A stretch of DNA of 64,000 nt from Pseudomonadota bacterium (GCA_030653935.1 JAURYL010000036.1:42409-106408), one strand, 5' to 3'; positions 23,526 through 32,033 are shown, counted from the first letter of the stretch. Program-made: numbers and translations. The notes: a model not told the origin generated them from the sequence alone.

Positions 23526-24224
23526 TTACAAATCGCCGTTGGCCGCCGCGTGCATGATGTTGTCCATCTTGTCGCGGATGTCGGTGGCATGTTTCAGCAA
23601 CTCACTGGGGGCGCCCATCTTGCCGGAGATGGAATCGAGCCAGGAGGTGTTCCAGTCCAGGCTCAGCACCCAGATATTCTTGTCCGCGTCTTCCATGATG
23701 GCGATGCGGCAGGGCAGGTAGACGATGGCTTCCGGGGCGTATTTCAGAATCTCGCGGCCGGCGGCGATGTCGCAGTAGTGGTAGACCTCCATGCGCGGCG
23801 CGTCCTTGTCGCCCAGCACCGCCTGGATGTCCTTCCACATCAGGCTTTCACCCACTTTCTTGAAGTTGAGCTGGTTGGCGCGCAGTTCCATGGACTGCTT
23901 GATGTCGTCGAAGCTCAGGCCTTTCTTGGCCGGGTACTTGATGGCCATCATGTTCATGACGTCTTTCACGTCCATGCGCGCGACCATGCCCATCATCGGC
24001 ATCATTTTTTTCATCATCGCCGCCTTCTCTTCTGGCGGGATGGTGCGTGACATTTCATAGGGCCGGGTGCCGCGTCCACCGGGGGAAACGGGCAGCACCA
24101 TGGGGCCGGCGGAAATCGGCACATGGGTCAGGTAGGGGTTGGCGGCGGGCGCTTGTTGCGCCAGCGTGGGGGTTGCCAGGGAAAGGGCCAGCGTGGCGAA
24201 CAACATGTGCGTGGTGTATTTCAT
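23526..24224 (-). CDS. Secreted DUF302-domain protein (paralogue 1)
   Basis: A 232-residue protein; ATG 24224 is preferred because AAGGA then sits 8 bases upstream, while the alternative ATG 24233 touches the ribosome site. Residues 1-22 are a signal peptide ending LATPTLA. The body has a Met-rich segment (MMKKMMPMMGMVARMDV) and a DUF302 domain with VYHYCDIAAGREILKY and VYLPCRIAIMEDADKNIW, placing two conserved cysteines. It is paralogous to 25704-26450; both end AAANGDL. DUF302 has no settled function. Last gene of the cluster. Confidence 0.88.
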   Translation of the reverse strand: MKYTTHMLFATLALSLATPTLAQQAPAANPYLTHVPISAGPMVLPVSPGGRGTRPYEMSRTIPPEEKAAMMKKMMPMMGMVARMDVKDVMNMMAIKYPAKKGLSFDDIKQSMELRANQLNFKKVGESLMWKDIQAVLGDKDAPRMEVYHYCDIAAGREILKYAPEAIVYLPCRIAIMEDADKNIWVLSLDWNTSWLDSISGKMGAPSELLKHATDIRDKMDNIMHAAANGDL

Positions 24225-24408
24225 TTTCTTCATCCTTCCTCATGAAAAAACGTTCGATTATTCCGGCGGTCTGCCGGGTTTTGGCGGCGCCGGCCAGATT
24301 CTGATCGGGAAGATCGAATCCGGCTTGGCCGATACTTGATCGGCCCGGTATTGCCGGCGTCGCGCAAAATCCGACAGGTTGCCAGGATTGGCGAGGTCAT
24401 CCTCCTCG

Positions 24409-25584
24409 TCAACGCGCGGCGGCGGGTTCCACTTGCTTCAACAACATCTGCATCAACGCGGCCGGGTCCATCGGCATCACCGGCATCGCGTTCAGCGCGG
24501 GCGCCGCCGGGGCGGCTGCGCTGGTTTGCGTCGCGGGTTTGCCGGCCGCCGGTTTGGCCGCTGGCGTCGCGGCCGGTGCGGGTGTGGCCGCCGGCGGCTG
24601 CATCAAGAATGCCGGGAACGGCAACTGGGCGGCGGGCTGGCTGGTCGGGGGAAGCTGGCTAGGCGCGGGCGCGGCGGGTTGCGTCTTCGCTGGCTGTATG
24701 GGTGAGAAGAACATGGCGGCCGGGTTCTGCGAGGCGGGTGCTGGCGCGGGTGCCGGTGCAGGCGCGGCGGCGGGCGGCGGCATCATGAACGACGGGAATG
24801 AAGGCTGCGCGGCGGGTTGTCTGGGAGCGGTGGGTTGTTCCGGGGCGGTGGGGCGCGCGTTCGCCTGCGGCATGGGGGGGAAGAAAGAGGGGGCCGGACT
24901 CTGTGCCGGTGGCGCGGCCTGGGGGGCGAATCCCGGGAGCATCATGAAGAAGGGCACACCGGATTGCTGGGTGGGGGGCGCCTGGAATGGGTAGCCCTGT
25001 TGCATCGGATAGCCCTGCTGGGTCGGGTAGCCTTGCTGCATCGGATAACCCTGCTGCATCGGATAGCCCTGTTGGCTCGGGTAGCCTTGTTGCATCGGGT
25101 AGCCCTGCTGTGCCGGGAAAAAGTTTGGCAGGGCGGATTGCGGCGCGGCGAAGGGCAGCGCGGGCATATTCGGAATGGATGGGGTGAACGACGGGCTGCC
25201 ATAACGTTGGGGCGCGTAAGCGGGTGCGCCATAGCCGGGCAGCGAAAAAGGCATCGGCGAGCTTTGCTGGGCGAATGGATTTCCGGAGAAGGGGCCGCCC
25301 GCGTAGGGGTTGGTCAGCGGGTTGACCAGGCCGCCGGTGAGCAGGCCGGGCGCCATTTGCAGTGCCGGTCCTCCGAGCGCGCCGATCGCCGCCAGTCCAC
25401 CCAGGCTGAGCAGGGGGTTGGAGAGGGGGTTGATGCCACCATACCCGCCGTAGCCGCCATACCCGCCGAACGGGTTGAACGAGGGCGTCGGCGCCAACAT
25501 GGCGAGCGGGTTCATCATGTTCTCGAAACCAGCCTGTGCCGAGCCGGCGATAGCGACAAACAATAGCGGAGCGAGGCGTTTCAT
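24409..25584 (-). CDS. Secreted Pro/Gln/Ala-rich low-complexity protein with hexapeptide repeats
   Basis: A 391-residue product from ATG 25584 with GGAG 9 bases upstream. Residues 1-18 form a signal peptide (MKRLAPLLFVAIAGSAQA). A Gly-rich segment (GGYGGYGGYGG) follows, then seven tandem hexapeptides of type QQGYPM/S/T/F (coding 24988-25113), then long Pro/Ala-rich stretches (APAPAPAPAPAS). No enzymatic domain. It lies between two DUF302 paralogues and is probably an extracytoplasmic, disordered, perhaps surface or matrix protein. No family recognised beyond the repeat type. Confidence 0.75.
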   Translation of the reverse strand: MKRLAPLLFVAIAGSAQAGFENMMNPLAMLAPTPSFNPFGGYGGYGGYGGINPLSNPLLSLGGLAAIGALGGPALQMAPGLLTGGLVNPLTNPYAGGPFSGNPFAQQSSPMPFSLPGYGAPAYAPQRYGSPSFTPSIPNMPALPFAAPQSALPNFFPAQQGYPMQQGYPSQQGYPMQQGYPMQQGYPTQQGYPMQQGYPFQAPPTQQSGVPFFMMLPGFAPQAAPPAQSPAPSFFPPMPQANARPTAPEQPTAPRQPAAQPSFPSFMMPPPAAAPAPAPAPAPASQNPAAMFFSPIQPAKTQPAAPAPSQLPPTSQPAAQLPFPAFLMQPPAATPAPAATPAAKPAAGKPATQTSAAAPAAPALNAMPVMPMDPAALMQMLLKQVEPAAAR

Positions 25585-25703
25585 GGAGTCTCCAGGGGAG
25601 TAGGGGGTGGAGAACCGGGATTCGGTGTCTCTCTTGGGCGGCCGGTGGTGGAACCGGTGGCAACGCCCCCACCGGAATCGGTGTGGGGCGGCTTGTCGCA
25701 GTG

Positions 25704-26450
25704 TTACAGGTCGCCGTTGGCGGCGGCGCGCATGATGTTGTCCATCTTGTCGCGGATAACGACAGCATGGTCCCACAGCACGTCAGGCGTGCCCATCCGG
25801 CCTTTGACGGAATCCAGCCAGGTGGTATCCCAGTCCAGGGTCATCACCCAGATGTTCTTGTCCGCGTCTTCCATGATGGTGAAACGGCAAGGCATGTAGA
25901 CGGCGGATTCCGGGGAGTATTTGAGCATTTCCCGGCCGACGGCGATGTCGCAGTAGTGGTAGACCTCGATGCGCGGCGCATCCATGTCGCCCAGCACAGC
26001 CTGGAAGTCTTTCCACATCGGGCTCTCACCGACTTTCTTGAAGTTGAGGCTGTTGGCGCGCAACTCCATGGAGGTCTTCACGTCGTCGAAAGTCAGGCCC
26101 GGCTTGGCTTTGTACTTGATGGTCATGAGGTTCATCATGTCCTTCAAGTCCATGCGCGTGGTCATGTTCATCACGGGCAACATCGACTTGATCAATCCCG
26201 CCTTCACATCCTGCGGAACGACGCCCGACATCTCATAGGGGCGGACGCCCTGGGCCGGGAACTTCGGAATCGACAGGAGTGAGGGGAGCGTCGGGAGTGA
26301 CGGGAGTTTCGGCAGCGACAGGCCGGGGGAAGCCGGTACATTGGTCAGGTAGGGGTTGCCCGTGGGTGCCGGATCGGCGGCCAGCGCGGGAACGGCCAGG
26401 GCCAGTGCGAAGGTGGCGAGTAGGGTGTGTTTCATGCTGCTGTTAGTCAT
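25704..26450 (-). CDS. Secreted DUF302-domain protein (paralogue 2)
   Basis: A 248-residue product from ATG 26450 with AGGAAGGA upstream (ATG 26435 is a possible alternative). The signal peptide ends ALAVPALA, followed by a Leu/Pro/Ser repeat (LPKLPSLPTLPSLLSIPKFP). The DUF302 region closely matches paralogue 1: VYHYCDIAVGREMLKY, VYMPCRFTIMEDADKNIW and TLDWDTTWLDS, with both cysteines kept. It lies 41 bp behind the rhodanese gene and 119 bp before the Pro/Gln-rich gene. Confidence 0.88.
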   Translation of the reverse strand: MTNSSMKHTLLATFALALAVPALAADPAPTGNPYLTNVPASPGLSLPKLPSLPTLPSLLSIPKFPAQGVRPYEMSGVVPQDVKAGLIKSMLPVMNMTTRMDLKDMMNLMTIKYKAKPGLTFDDVKTSMELRANSLNFKKVGESPMWKDFQAVLGDMDAPRIEVYHYCDIAVGREMLKYSPESAVYMPCRFTIMEDADKNIWVMTLDWDTTWLDSVKGRMGTPDVLWDHAVVIRDKMDNIMRAAANGDL

Positions 26451-26491
26451 TGTTGCGTCCTTCCTGGTGAATACCAGTTTGATTGTTACGG

Positions 26492-27136
26492 TTACATAGG
26501 TGCGACCGTGCTCAGGCCTAGCATTTTCCAGTCCTGGATGCCGCCACGATACCACTTGAGCTTGTGCGCCGGATAACCCAGCGCGAGTAACTGTTTGATG
26601 TTGGTGGGAGATTGCCCACACCAGGGTCCGTTGCAGTAGAGAACCAGGGTCTTGGCGTTTTCGAAATTCCACAGACTGCCCTGGCGCGCGGCACCGAAGC
26701 GGAAGACCAGGGTCTCGGCGATCTTTTCCATATCGGTGTGACCGGGATGCAGTTCCTGCCAGGGCAGTTGCACGGCGCCTGCGATGATGCCGGAACGTAA
26801 CGGCCAGGTGCCGTCGCGCGAGTCAATGACCATGACACTGGCATCGCGGCCGATCTTTTTCAGGTATTCCAACAGTTCCAGTTCACCGATGGTTTCCACA
26901 CCGGGAGCGAGGTGCATGGGCTGGATGCAATAGGGGGGGCAGGGGCGCGAGGTGAGGGAAAAATCCGGGTCGAGCATATTTTCCGTGTCCGGATTGCGCT
27001 CGATTTTGACTTTGACGCCTTTATGCATCACCTCAACCGCCTTGACCGACTGGGTGATGTTGACTGCTTGTTCGAGGGCTAACGCGGGTTGTGCCGCGAA
27101 CAGGGCAAGGCTTGCCGCGATGATAAGTATTTTCAT
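26492..27136 (-). CDS. Periplasmic rhodanese-domain protein
   Basis: A 214-residue protein; ATG 27136 follows an excellent AGGAGGAG site. The signal peptide ends QPALALE. The rhodanese-like domain (about 85-210) has VMVIDSRDGTWPLRSGIIAGAV and the active-site loop YCNGPWCGQSPTN with Cys near 168 and 173, then GYPAHKLKWYRGGIQDW. Another pair lies in RPCPPYC near 65. Such proteins carry or transfer sulfane sulfur or sense redox state in the periplasm. First gene of the rhodanese-DUF302-repeat protein-DUF302 cluster. Confidence 0.9.
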   Translation of the reverse strand: MKILIIAASLALFAAQPALALEQAVNITQSVKAVEVMHKGVKVKIERNPDTENMLDPDFSLTSRPCPPYCIQPMHLAPGVETIGELELLEYLKKIGRDASVMVIDSRDGTWPLRSGIIAGAVQLPWQELHPGHTDMEKIAETLVFRFGAARQGSLWNFENAKTLVLYCNGPWCGQSPTNIKQLLALGYPAHKLKWYRGGIQDWKMLGLSTVAPM

Positions 27137-27162
27137 GATCTCCTCCTATCGCTCGGGTGAGT

Positions 27163-27326
27163 TAGTAGTCAGTCACGCTGAAACGAAGACATGAAACGGC
27201 GGCTTTTCCCGCCATGCGTCGTTGCGGCCCCTTGCCGTATACCCCATACGGCGGCGGGGCCGCGCCTCGCCTGACGAAAAAGCCCATCCATTTCATACCT
27301 CTTCGTTTCAGCGTAACTGACTACTA
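27163..27326. mobile_element. MITE-like palindromic element A
   Basis: Terminal inverted repeats of 26 bases, beginning TAGTAGTCAG at 27163 and ending CTGACTACTA at 27326, differ at one position. The interior continues as an imperfect palindrome down to a centre near 27245 (GCCGTATACCCCATACGGC), so the 164-base element can fold into one long hairpin. It carries no ORF. It abuts element B; together they fill the 426-base gap 27137-27562. Confidence 0.75.
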
Positions 27327-27492
27327 GCAGCCTGTCGGACTTTGGAATCGTCGGCTGCAAATCGGCTGCGGCGGTCCATTTTTTACCGGCTTCTTGCCCC
27401 ATAGCCGGGCTATGCGGCTGCGAATCCGGTAAAAACTGGCCTCGCCGGAGTCGATTTTCGCTATCGACGACCAAAGTCCGACAGGCTGCTAG
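27324..27492. mobile_element. MITE-like palindromic element B
   Basis: Perfect 22-base terminal inverted repeats: CTAGCAGCCTGTCGGACTTT... at 27324 and its complement ending ...CAGGCTGCTAG at 27492. The inner parts also pair (TTTTTACCGG on both arms; centre CATAGCCGGGCTATG), so this 169-base element is a full-length imperfect palindrome. No ORF. It overlaps element A by 3 bases (CTA), as if one inserted at the end of the other. Confidence 0.75.
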
Positions 27493-27562
27493 GGAGGCGC
27501 ATTGTGGCCGCCTCCCGGGGCGGCCGGCAAGGGGGGGGTGAACCCGCTTGCCGCGGTCGGGC

Positions 27563-28132
27563 TCAGTCGATGTACTCGAATACCTTCACCACCTTGGCGA
27601 CACCACTGGTCTTCGCCGCGACCTCGGCGGCGGCGGCGCCTTCTTCGCGCTTGACCACCCCCATCAGGAACACGGTGCCGGCCTCGGTGACGACCTTGAC
27701 ATGGTTGACGCTGAAACGGCGGTCATCCAGGAAGCGGGCCTTCACCTTGGTGGTGATGTAGGCGTCGTTGCTGCGCGCCATGATGGTGCTGACGCCGGCC
27801 AGAAGGATCTCGTTCTGCACCTCACGCACGTTGGTCACGTCCTTGGCGATCTGTTCCGCTTTGGCGCGGGCGGCGGCATCCGCCGCTTCCCCAGTCAGCA
27901 GCACGCGACGGTTATAGCTGATGACGTTGACGTGTACGCCTTCCGTGTAGGCCTCGCGGATGCGGCTGGCGACCTTCAGTTCGATTTCCTCATCCATCAG
28001 ATAGGTGCTGGCGGTACGGCGGTCATCGGCCATCATCGCGCCGGCGCCGATGCCCACGGCGACGACGGGCACGCAGCCGCTCAGGTTGACGGCGGCGAGG
28101 CCGAGCAGGGCGGTCAGAATAAGGTTTCTCAT
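27563..28132 (-). CDS. dolP: BON-domain outer-membrane lipoprotein, DolP (YraP) type
   Basis: A 189-residue protein with a lipoprotein signal and lipobox LSGC (Cys20), then two BON domains (about 45-115 and 120-187; VNVISYNRRVLLTGEA and VKVVTEAGTVFLMGVV). DolP supports outer-membrane integrity and BAM function in enterobacteria. It lies 3 bp after diaA, matching the E. coli order yraN-diaA-dolP. A GGAG site precedes the ATG. Confidence 0.9.
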   Translation of the reverse strand: MRNLILTALLGLAAVNLSGCVPVVAVGIGAGAMMADDRRTASTYLMDEEIELKVASRIREAYTEGVHVNVISYNRRVLLTGEAADAAARAKAEQIAKDVTNVREVQNEILLAGVSTIMARSNDAYITTKVKARFLDDRRFSVNHVKVVTEAGTVFLMGVVKREEGAAAAEVAAKTSGVAKVVKVFEYID

Positions 28133-28135
28133 GGT

Positions 28136-28714
28136 TCAGGCTCCTAGCAATAAGTAGTCAATGCCATCGCACAGGCTGTGGATGGCGCGTAAATGCAGTT
28201 CCCGCGTGAGCGCGGCGGATTCGGCGAAGGTGCAGATCACCACATCTTCCTCTTGTAGGGCTTCGGCCAGCATGCCGCCGTCACCGCCAGCCAGGACGAC
28301 CACGCGCATGTCTTTTTCGTGCGCGCCGCGCAGGGCGGCCAGCACGCCGGGCGCGTTGCCGCTGCCGGAGATGGCCAGCAAGACGTCGCCGTTCTGGCCG
28401 ATGCACTCCACCTGGCGAACCAGGGACAACGCCGGATCGGCATCATCCGCGAGGGCTTGCGCGCCGCTGTCCAGCGCGATGGCGGCGAGGCCTGGACGCG
28501 GCTGCTGGTACTGGTTGTTCAGCAAGGAAGCGAACAGGCGCGCGCTGCTCTGGCTACCAGCCTGGCCGCAAACGAGAATCCTGCCCTCGCTCATCAGGCA
28601 CTCCACCATCAACTCCGCCGCCCGCGCGAGCGGCTCGGCCAGCTGCTCGATGGCGTCGCGCTGGATGTCGATGCTGTCAAGAAATCGGGAATGGATATGG
28701 GTTTGAAGGGACAT
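28136..28714 (-). CDS. diaA: SIS-domain protein, DiaA/phosphoheptose isomerase family
   Basis: A 192-residue SIS-fold protein with ILVCGQAGSQSSARLFASLL near 47 and LLAISGSGNAPGVLAAL near 112. DiaA promotes DnaA assembly at oriC; the related GmhA isomerises sedoheptulose-7-phosphate. Sequence alone does not separate them cleanly, but the position between yraN and dolP favours DiaA. The gap to yraN holds an R5 repeat. Confidence 0.85.
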   Translation of the reverse strand: MSLQTHIHSRFLDSIDIQRDAIEQLAEPLARAAELMVECLMSEGRILVCGQAGSQSSARLFASLLNNQYQQPRPGLAAIALDSGAQALADDADPALSLVRQVECIGQNGDVLLAISGSGNAPGVLAALRGAHEKDMRVVVLAGGDGGMLAEALQEEDVVICTFAESAALTRELHLRAIHSLCDGIDYLLLGA

Positions 28715-28768
28715 GTTCAGCTAGTGATTTCCTCAAGCATTGGTCACTACTCGGCACCCTCACCCAAT

Positions 28769-28866
28769 CGTCATTCCCGCGAAGGCGGGAATCCAGTCGT
28801 GGGGCTAACCGCCATAAAAAAGCAATCAGACTGACGACCTGGATTCCCGCCTTCGCGGGAAGGACG
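28769..28866. repeat. R5 palindromic repeat pair
   Basis: CGTCATTCCCGCGAAGGCGG at 28769 and, inverted, CTGGATTCCCGCCTTCGCGG ending about 28866 form a 98-base element with a loop of about 35 bases. A variant occurs at 43465-43552. It lies in the 200-base gap between diaA and yraN. Confidence 0.85.
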
Positions 28867-28915
28867 GGGTTGTTGATGAGCACCTGAGCAGTAGCGGGCA
28901 TTATAGCCTTGCCCC

Positions 28916-29248
28916 TCACGCCCCCATCACCGCGCGCAGCCACTCCATGCGCCCGCCCTGAACCAGTACGGCATCGAAGCGGCAAGCGAGGTCGAGTCCG
29001 TGGCGATTGAGATAATGCTGCGCCGCGAGACGGAGGCGCGCCTGTTTCGTGGCGGTGATGCTGGCCGCGGCGCCACCGAAGGCGCTACCGGCGCGCTCGC
29101 GGACCTCCACGAATACCAGGCTGACGCCATCGCGCAGAATGAGGTCGATCTCGCCGCCACGGCAGCGATAGTTGCGCGCGACCAGGGTGAGTCCCTGTGT
29201 TGCCAGGTAGTCCGCCGCCGCCTGTTCCGCCGCCGCGCCCTTGAGCAT
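28916..29248 (-). CDS. yraN: YraN family protein (UPF0102, nuclease-like fold)
   Basis: A 110-residue product from ATG 29248 with AGGAGA upstream; the longer frame to 29335 is rejected because it lacks a ribosome site and family similarity. It has the UPF0102 pattern: [20 protein letters not shown], then [14 protein letters not shown] and [10 protein letters not shown], which outline an E...D...E-x-R endonuclease-like core. Function unproven. It faces rsmI across a short divergent promoter region, as in many proteobacteria. Confidence 0.93.
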   Translation of the reverse strand: MLKGAAAEQAAADYLATQGLTLVARNYRCRGGEIDLILRDGVSLVFVEVRERAGSAFGGAAASITATKQARLRLAAQHYLNRHGLDLACRFDAVLVQGGRMEWLRAVMGA

Positions 29249-29373
29249 GCCGTTCTCCTGTAGAAAGCCGTGGGTCGGGCGGGCGGTTTGATCGCGCAAC
29301 CCGATATTCGCGCGGGAAGGATGCCCTCCCGCCATTTGCTAAACTGTGCCGCGAGCTTACCCGCCCCGACGCC

Positions 29374-30234
29374 ATGTTCGACACTCCTCAATCCGCCCGC
29401 CCCGGCGCGCTCCATATCGTCGCCACGCCGATCGGAAATCTGCGCGATCTGACCCTGCACGCGCTCGATGTCCTGCGTTCGGTGGACCTGATCGCCGCCG
29501 AGGACACCCGCAACACCCAGCACCTGCTGTCCGCCTACGGTATCCAGGCGCGGCTCACCCCACTGCACGAGCACAATGAACAGGCCGCCGCCGCCCGCCT
29601 GGTGGCGACCTTGCAAGAGGGAAAAAGCGTGGCTTATGTCTCGGATGCCGGCACCCCCGGCATTTCCGACCCCGGCGCCCGCCTGGTGGCGGCGGCGCGG
29701 GCGGCGGGGGTGACGGTGGTGCCCATTCCCGGCGCCAGCGCGGTGGTCACCGCGCTCTCGGTTTCCGGGCTGGAGTCGCCCTGGCTGTTCGTCGGCTTCC
29801 TGCCGGCCAAGGCCACCGGTCGCCGGCGTGAACTGGAACGCCTGCGCGATTTGCCTTACGCCCTGGTGTTCTACGAGGCGCCGCATCGGGTTCTGGAAAC
29901 CGTGGCGGATCTGTGCGCGTTGCTGGGCGGCGAGCGTCGCATCCTGTTCGCGCGGGAGCTGACCAAGCGATTCGAACAACTGCATGCCTGCCCGCTGTCC
30001 GAGGCGCTCGCCTGGCTGGAGGCGGATGAAAACCACCAACGCGGCGAGTTCGTGTTGGTACTCGACCCGCCGGCCGCCGGCGAAGACAACGACGACACCG
30101 AGGCGCGCCGGGTACTCGCCCTGCTGCTGGAAGAACTGCCGGTGAAGCAGGCCGCGCACCTGGCCGCCCGCCTCACCGGCGCCCGCAAGAACGCCCTCTA
30201 CCAATGGGCACTGGAAATGAAACAAGTTTCGTAG
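29374..30234 (+). CDS. rsmI: 16S rRNA (cytidine-1402-2'-O)-methyltransferase RsmI
   Basis: A 286-residue SAM-dependent methyltransferase of the tetrapyrrole-methylase fold: HIVATPIGNLRDLTLHAL (about 14-31), IAAEDTRNTQHLL (about 40), YVSDAGTPGISDPGARL (about 88) and FYEAPHRV near 168. It methylates C1402 of 16S rRNA with RsmH. The stop codon TAG at 30232-30234 is formed by the first bases of an R1 repeat, so the C-terminus (MKQVS) may have been altered by repeat insertion. Confidence 0.96.
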   Translation: MFDTPQSARPGALHIVATPIGNLRDLTLHALDVLRSVDLIAAEDTRNTQHLLSAYGIQARLTPLHEHNEQAAAARLVATLQEGKSVAYVSDAGTPGISDPGARLVAAARAAGVTVVPIPGASAVVTALSVSGLESPWLFVGFLPAKATGRRRELERLRDLPYALVFYEAPHRVLETVADLCALLGGERRILFARELTKRFEQLHACPLSEALAWLEADENHQRGEFVLVLDPPAAGEDNDDTEARRVLALLLEELPVKQAAHLAARLTGARKNALYQWALEMKQVS

Positions 30235-30314
30235 GATGTGGTGAGCGCGAGCGAACCGCATCAACGCTATGGTCAACGCCAGGAGATGCAGTTCGTGCCT
30301 CACCACATCCTACG
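30230..30314. repeat. R1 palindromic repeat overlapping the rsmI stop
   Basis: TCGTAGGATGTGGTGAGCGC at the left and GTGCCTCACCACATCCTACG at the right are inverted copies about 40 bases apart, making an 85-base palindrome between rsmI and pyrC. Same family as 4802, 23247 and 37503. Confidence 0.85.
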
Positions 30315-30334
30315 AATGAAACATGGGGAATGAC

Positions 30335-31360
30335 ATGGAACAACTGAAGATCACCCGGCCCGACGACTGGCATGTTCATTTGCGTGACGACGCCATGCTG
30401 GCCGCCGTCCTGCCCGATACCGCGCGGCAATTCGCGCGCGCCATCGTCATGCCCAACCTGAGGCCGCCGGTACGCACGGTCGCCGAGGCCGCCGCCTACC
30501 GCGACCGCATCCTCGCCGTCCTGCCGGCGGGCGCGCGCTTCACGCCCTTGATGACGCTCTATCTCACCGATAACACCGCGCCCGAGGAAATCTTCAAGGC
30601 GAAGGCAAGCGGCTTAGTCCAGGCGGTGAAGTATTACCCGGCCGGCGCCACCACCAATTCGGACTCCGGCGTCACCGACATCGCCAAGGTGCAAGCCACG
30701 CTGGAGGCGATGCGGGAAGCCGATCTGCCGCTGTTGTTGCACGGCGAGGTGACCGATCCGGAGGTGGATGTGTTCGATCGCGAGGCGGTGTTCATCGAGC
30801 GCATTCTGGAACCCCTGCTGCAACGCCTGCCGCGTCTGCGGGTCGTGCTGGAACACATCACCACGGCGCGCGCCGCCGAGTTCGTCGGCGCGGCGCCGGC
30901 CAATGTCGCGGCCACCATCACCGCGCATCACCTGCTCTACAACCGCAACGCCATGTTCCAGGGCGGCATGCGGCCGCATTACTACTGCCTGCCGGTGTTG
31001 AAGCGGGAAAGCCATCGTCGCGCGCTGATCGCGGCGGCCACCGGCGGCAATCCGAAATTCTTCCTCGGCACCGACAGCGCGCCGCATGCCCGCGACGCCA
31101 AGGAAAACGCCTGCGGCTGCGCCGGCATCTATACCGCGCATGCCGCCATTGAACTGTACGCGGAGGCCTTCGAACTGGCCGGCGCACTCGACAAGCTGGA
31201 AGCCTTCGCCAGTTTCCACGGCCCGGATTTCTATGGTCTGCCGCGCAACACAGAAAGCATCACGCTGGCGCGCGCGCCGCACATCCTGGCGAGCGAACAC
31301 GCCGCCGGGGTGGTGCCGTTGCGCGCCGGGGAAAGTGTGAACTGGAAATTGCTCGACTGA
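30335..31360 (+). CDS. pyrC: Dihydroorotase PyrC, class II
   Basis: The 341-residue product starts at ATG 30335, which has GGGGA upstream; the in-frame ATG at 30323 has no ribosome site. It hydrolyses dihydroorotate/carbamoyl-aspartate in pyrimidine synthesis. The metal ligands are present: HVH at residues 13-15 ([10 protein letters not shown]), the carboxylated Lys in [10 protein letters not shown] near 98, then [19 protein letters not shown], and GTDSAPH near 245. This is the catalytic enzyme that complements the inactive homologue PyrX at 38698. Confidence 0.96.
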   Translation: MEQLKITRPDDWHVHLRDDAMLAAVLPDTARQFARAIVMPNLRPPVRTVAEAAAYRDRILAVLPAGARFTPLMTLYLTDNTAPEEIFKAKASGLVQAVKYYPAGATTNSDSGVTDIAKVQATLEAMREADLPLLLHGEVTDPEVDVFDREAVFIERILEPLLQRLPRLRVVLEHITTARAAEFVGAAPANVAATITAHHLLYNRNAMFQGGMRPHYYCLPVLKRESHRRALIAAATGGNPKFFLGTDSAPHARDAKENACGCAGIYTAHAAIELYAEAFELAGALDKLEAFASFHGPDFYGLPRNTESITLARAPHILASEHAAGVVPLRAGESVNWKLLD

Positions 31361-31369
31361 TCGCCGGGG

Positions 31370-31882
31370 TCAGCGGCACGCCTCGACGCGCCGGAGCGAG
31401 GCGGGCGGCCCCAGAATCGCCCAGTCTTCCGGATAGTGGCCCTGCTCGACGCGCGCCGGCAGGCTGCTCCATACATAGTCGAAGGCGTGTTGGCACTGTC
31501 CATGGCTGACCGCGTCGTAGTGGATGTAGTCGAGATGTGCGCGCAGCGCGTCGGCATCCGCCAGAGTCCGCTGCTTGACGCCATGGCTCCAGAATGGCGT
31601 CTCGTCCAGCACCTGATCATGCTCACGCCAGGTTCGTGTCATCAGCGCGCGCAGGTAATTCATTGGCGCCAGGCATTCGCCCTCGGCGGGCGCGACGAAC
31701 AGCAGATGCACATGATCATCCAGGATGACATAGGCGGCGAGATGCAGGCCGAACTGTGTTTTTGTCTTCAGCATGGCGTCGATCAGCATCTGCTTCAACC
31801 GTGGCCGCGCCAGCAACGGCTGGCGCTGAAAACATTCCAGCGTGATGAAATAGGTGCCGCCGTCTTCTTTGTAGGTGAGCAT
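31370..31882 (-). CDS. REP-associated tyrosine transposase (RAYT, Y1/IS200-like)
   Basis: A 170-residue protein of the Y1_Tnp fold. The HUH motif is H57-V-H59 in ILDDHVHLLFV. The C-terminal half shows the RAYT pattern HLDYIHYDAVSHG and YVWSSLPARVEQGHYPEDW. RAYTs are single-copy domesticated transposases that bind and cleave REP hairpins. This one may act on one of the palindromic families in the window, but no canonical REP pair flanks it. GAGGCC precedes the ATG. It is convergent with pyrC, 9 bp apart. Confidence 0.87.
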   Translation of the reverse strand: MLTYKEDGGTYFITLECFQRQPLLARPRLKQMLIDAMLKTKTQFGLHLAAYVILDDHVHLLFVAPAEGECLAPMNYLRALMTRTWREHDQVLDETPFWSHGVKQRTLADADALRAHLDYIHYDAVSHGQCQHAFDYVWSSLPARVEQGHYPEDWAILGPPASLRRVEACR

Positions 31883-32027
31883 GATCGGCCTCTGTGGATA
31901 CCCTAAGCGTAGTTCCTGTGGCGCATGGTGCTGATTTCTCGTCTCAAGGAACAGTCGGCATAGGACATATCCCGCTGGCCGAAAGTAGTGTCCATGGGCG
32001 CCGCGCGGTCTGGATGTCGTCTACCGC

Positions 32028-32033
32028 TATAAT
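32028..32033 (+). promoter_or_regulatory. Candidate -10 box of argS
   Basis: A perfect TATAAT lies 28 bases before the argS ATG. No good -35 is seen 16-18 bases upstream, so the call is tentative. The stretch 31883-32060 otherwise holds no gene. Confidence 0.4.

Noticed and set aside
24988..25113. Regular 18-base repeats that might suggest a CRISPR or regulatory array
   Set aside because: The units are in frame and encode QQGYP hexapeptides with no spacers, so they are coding repeats.
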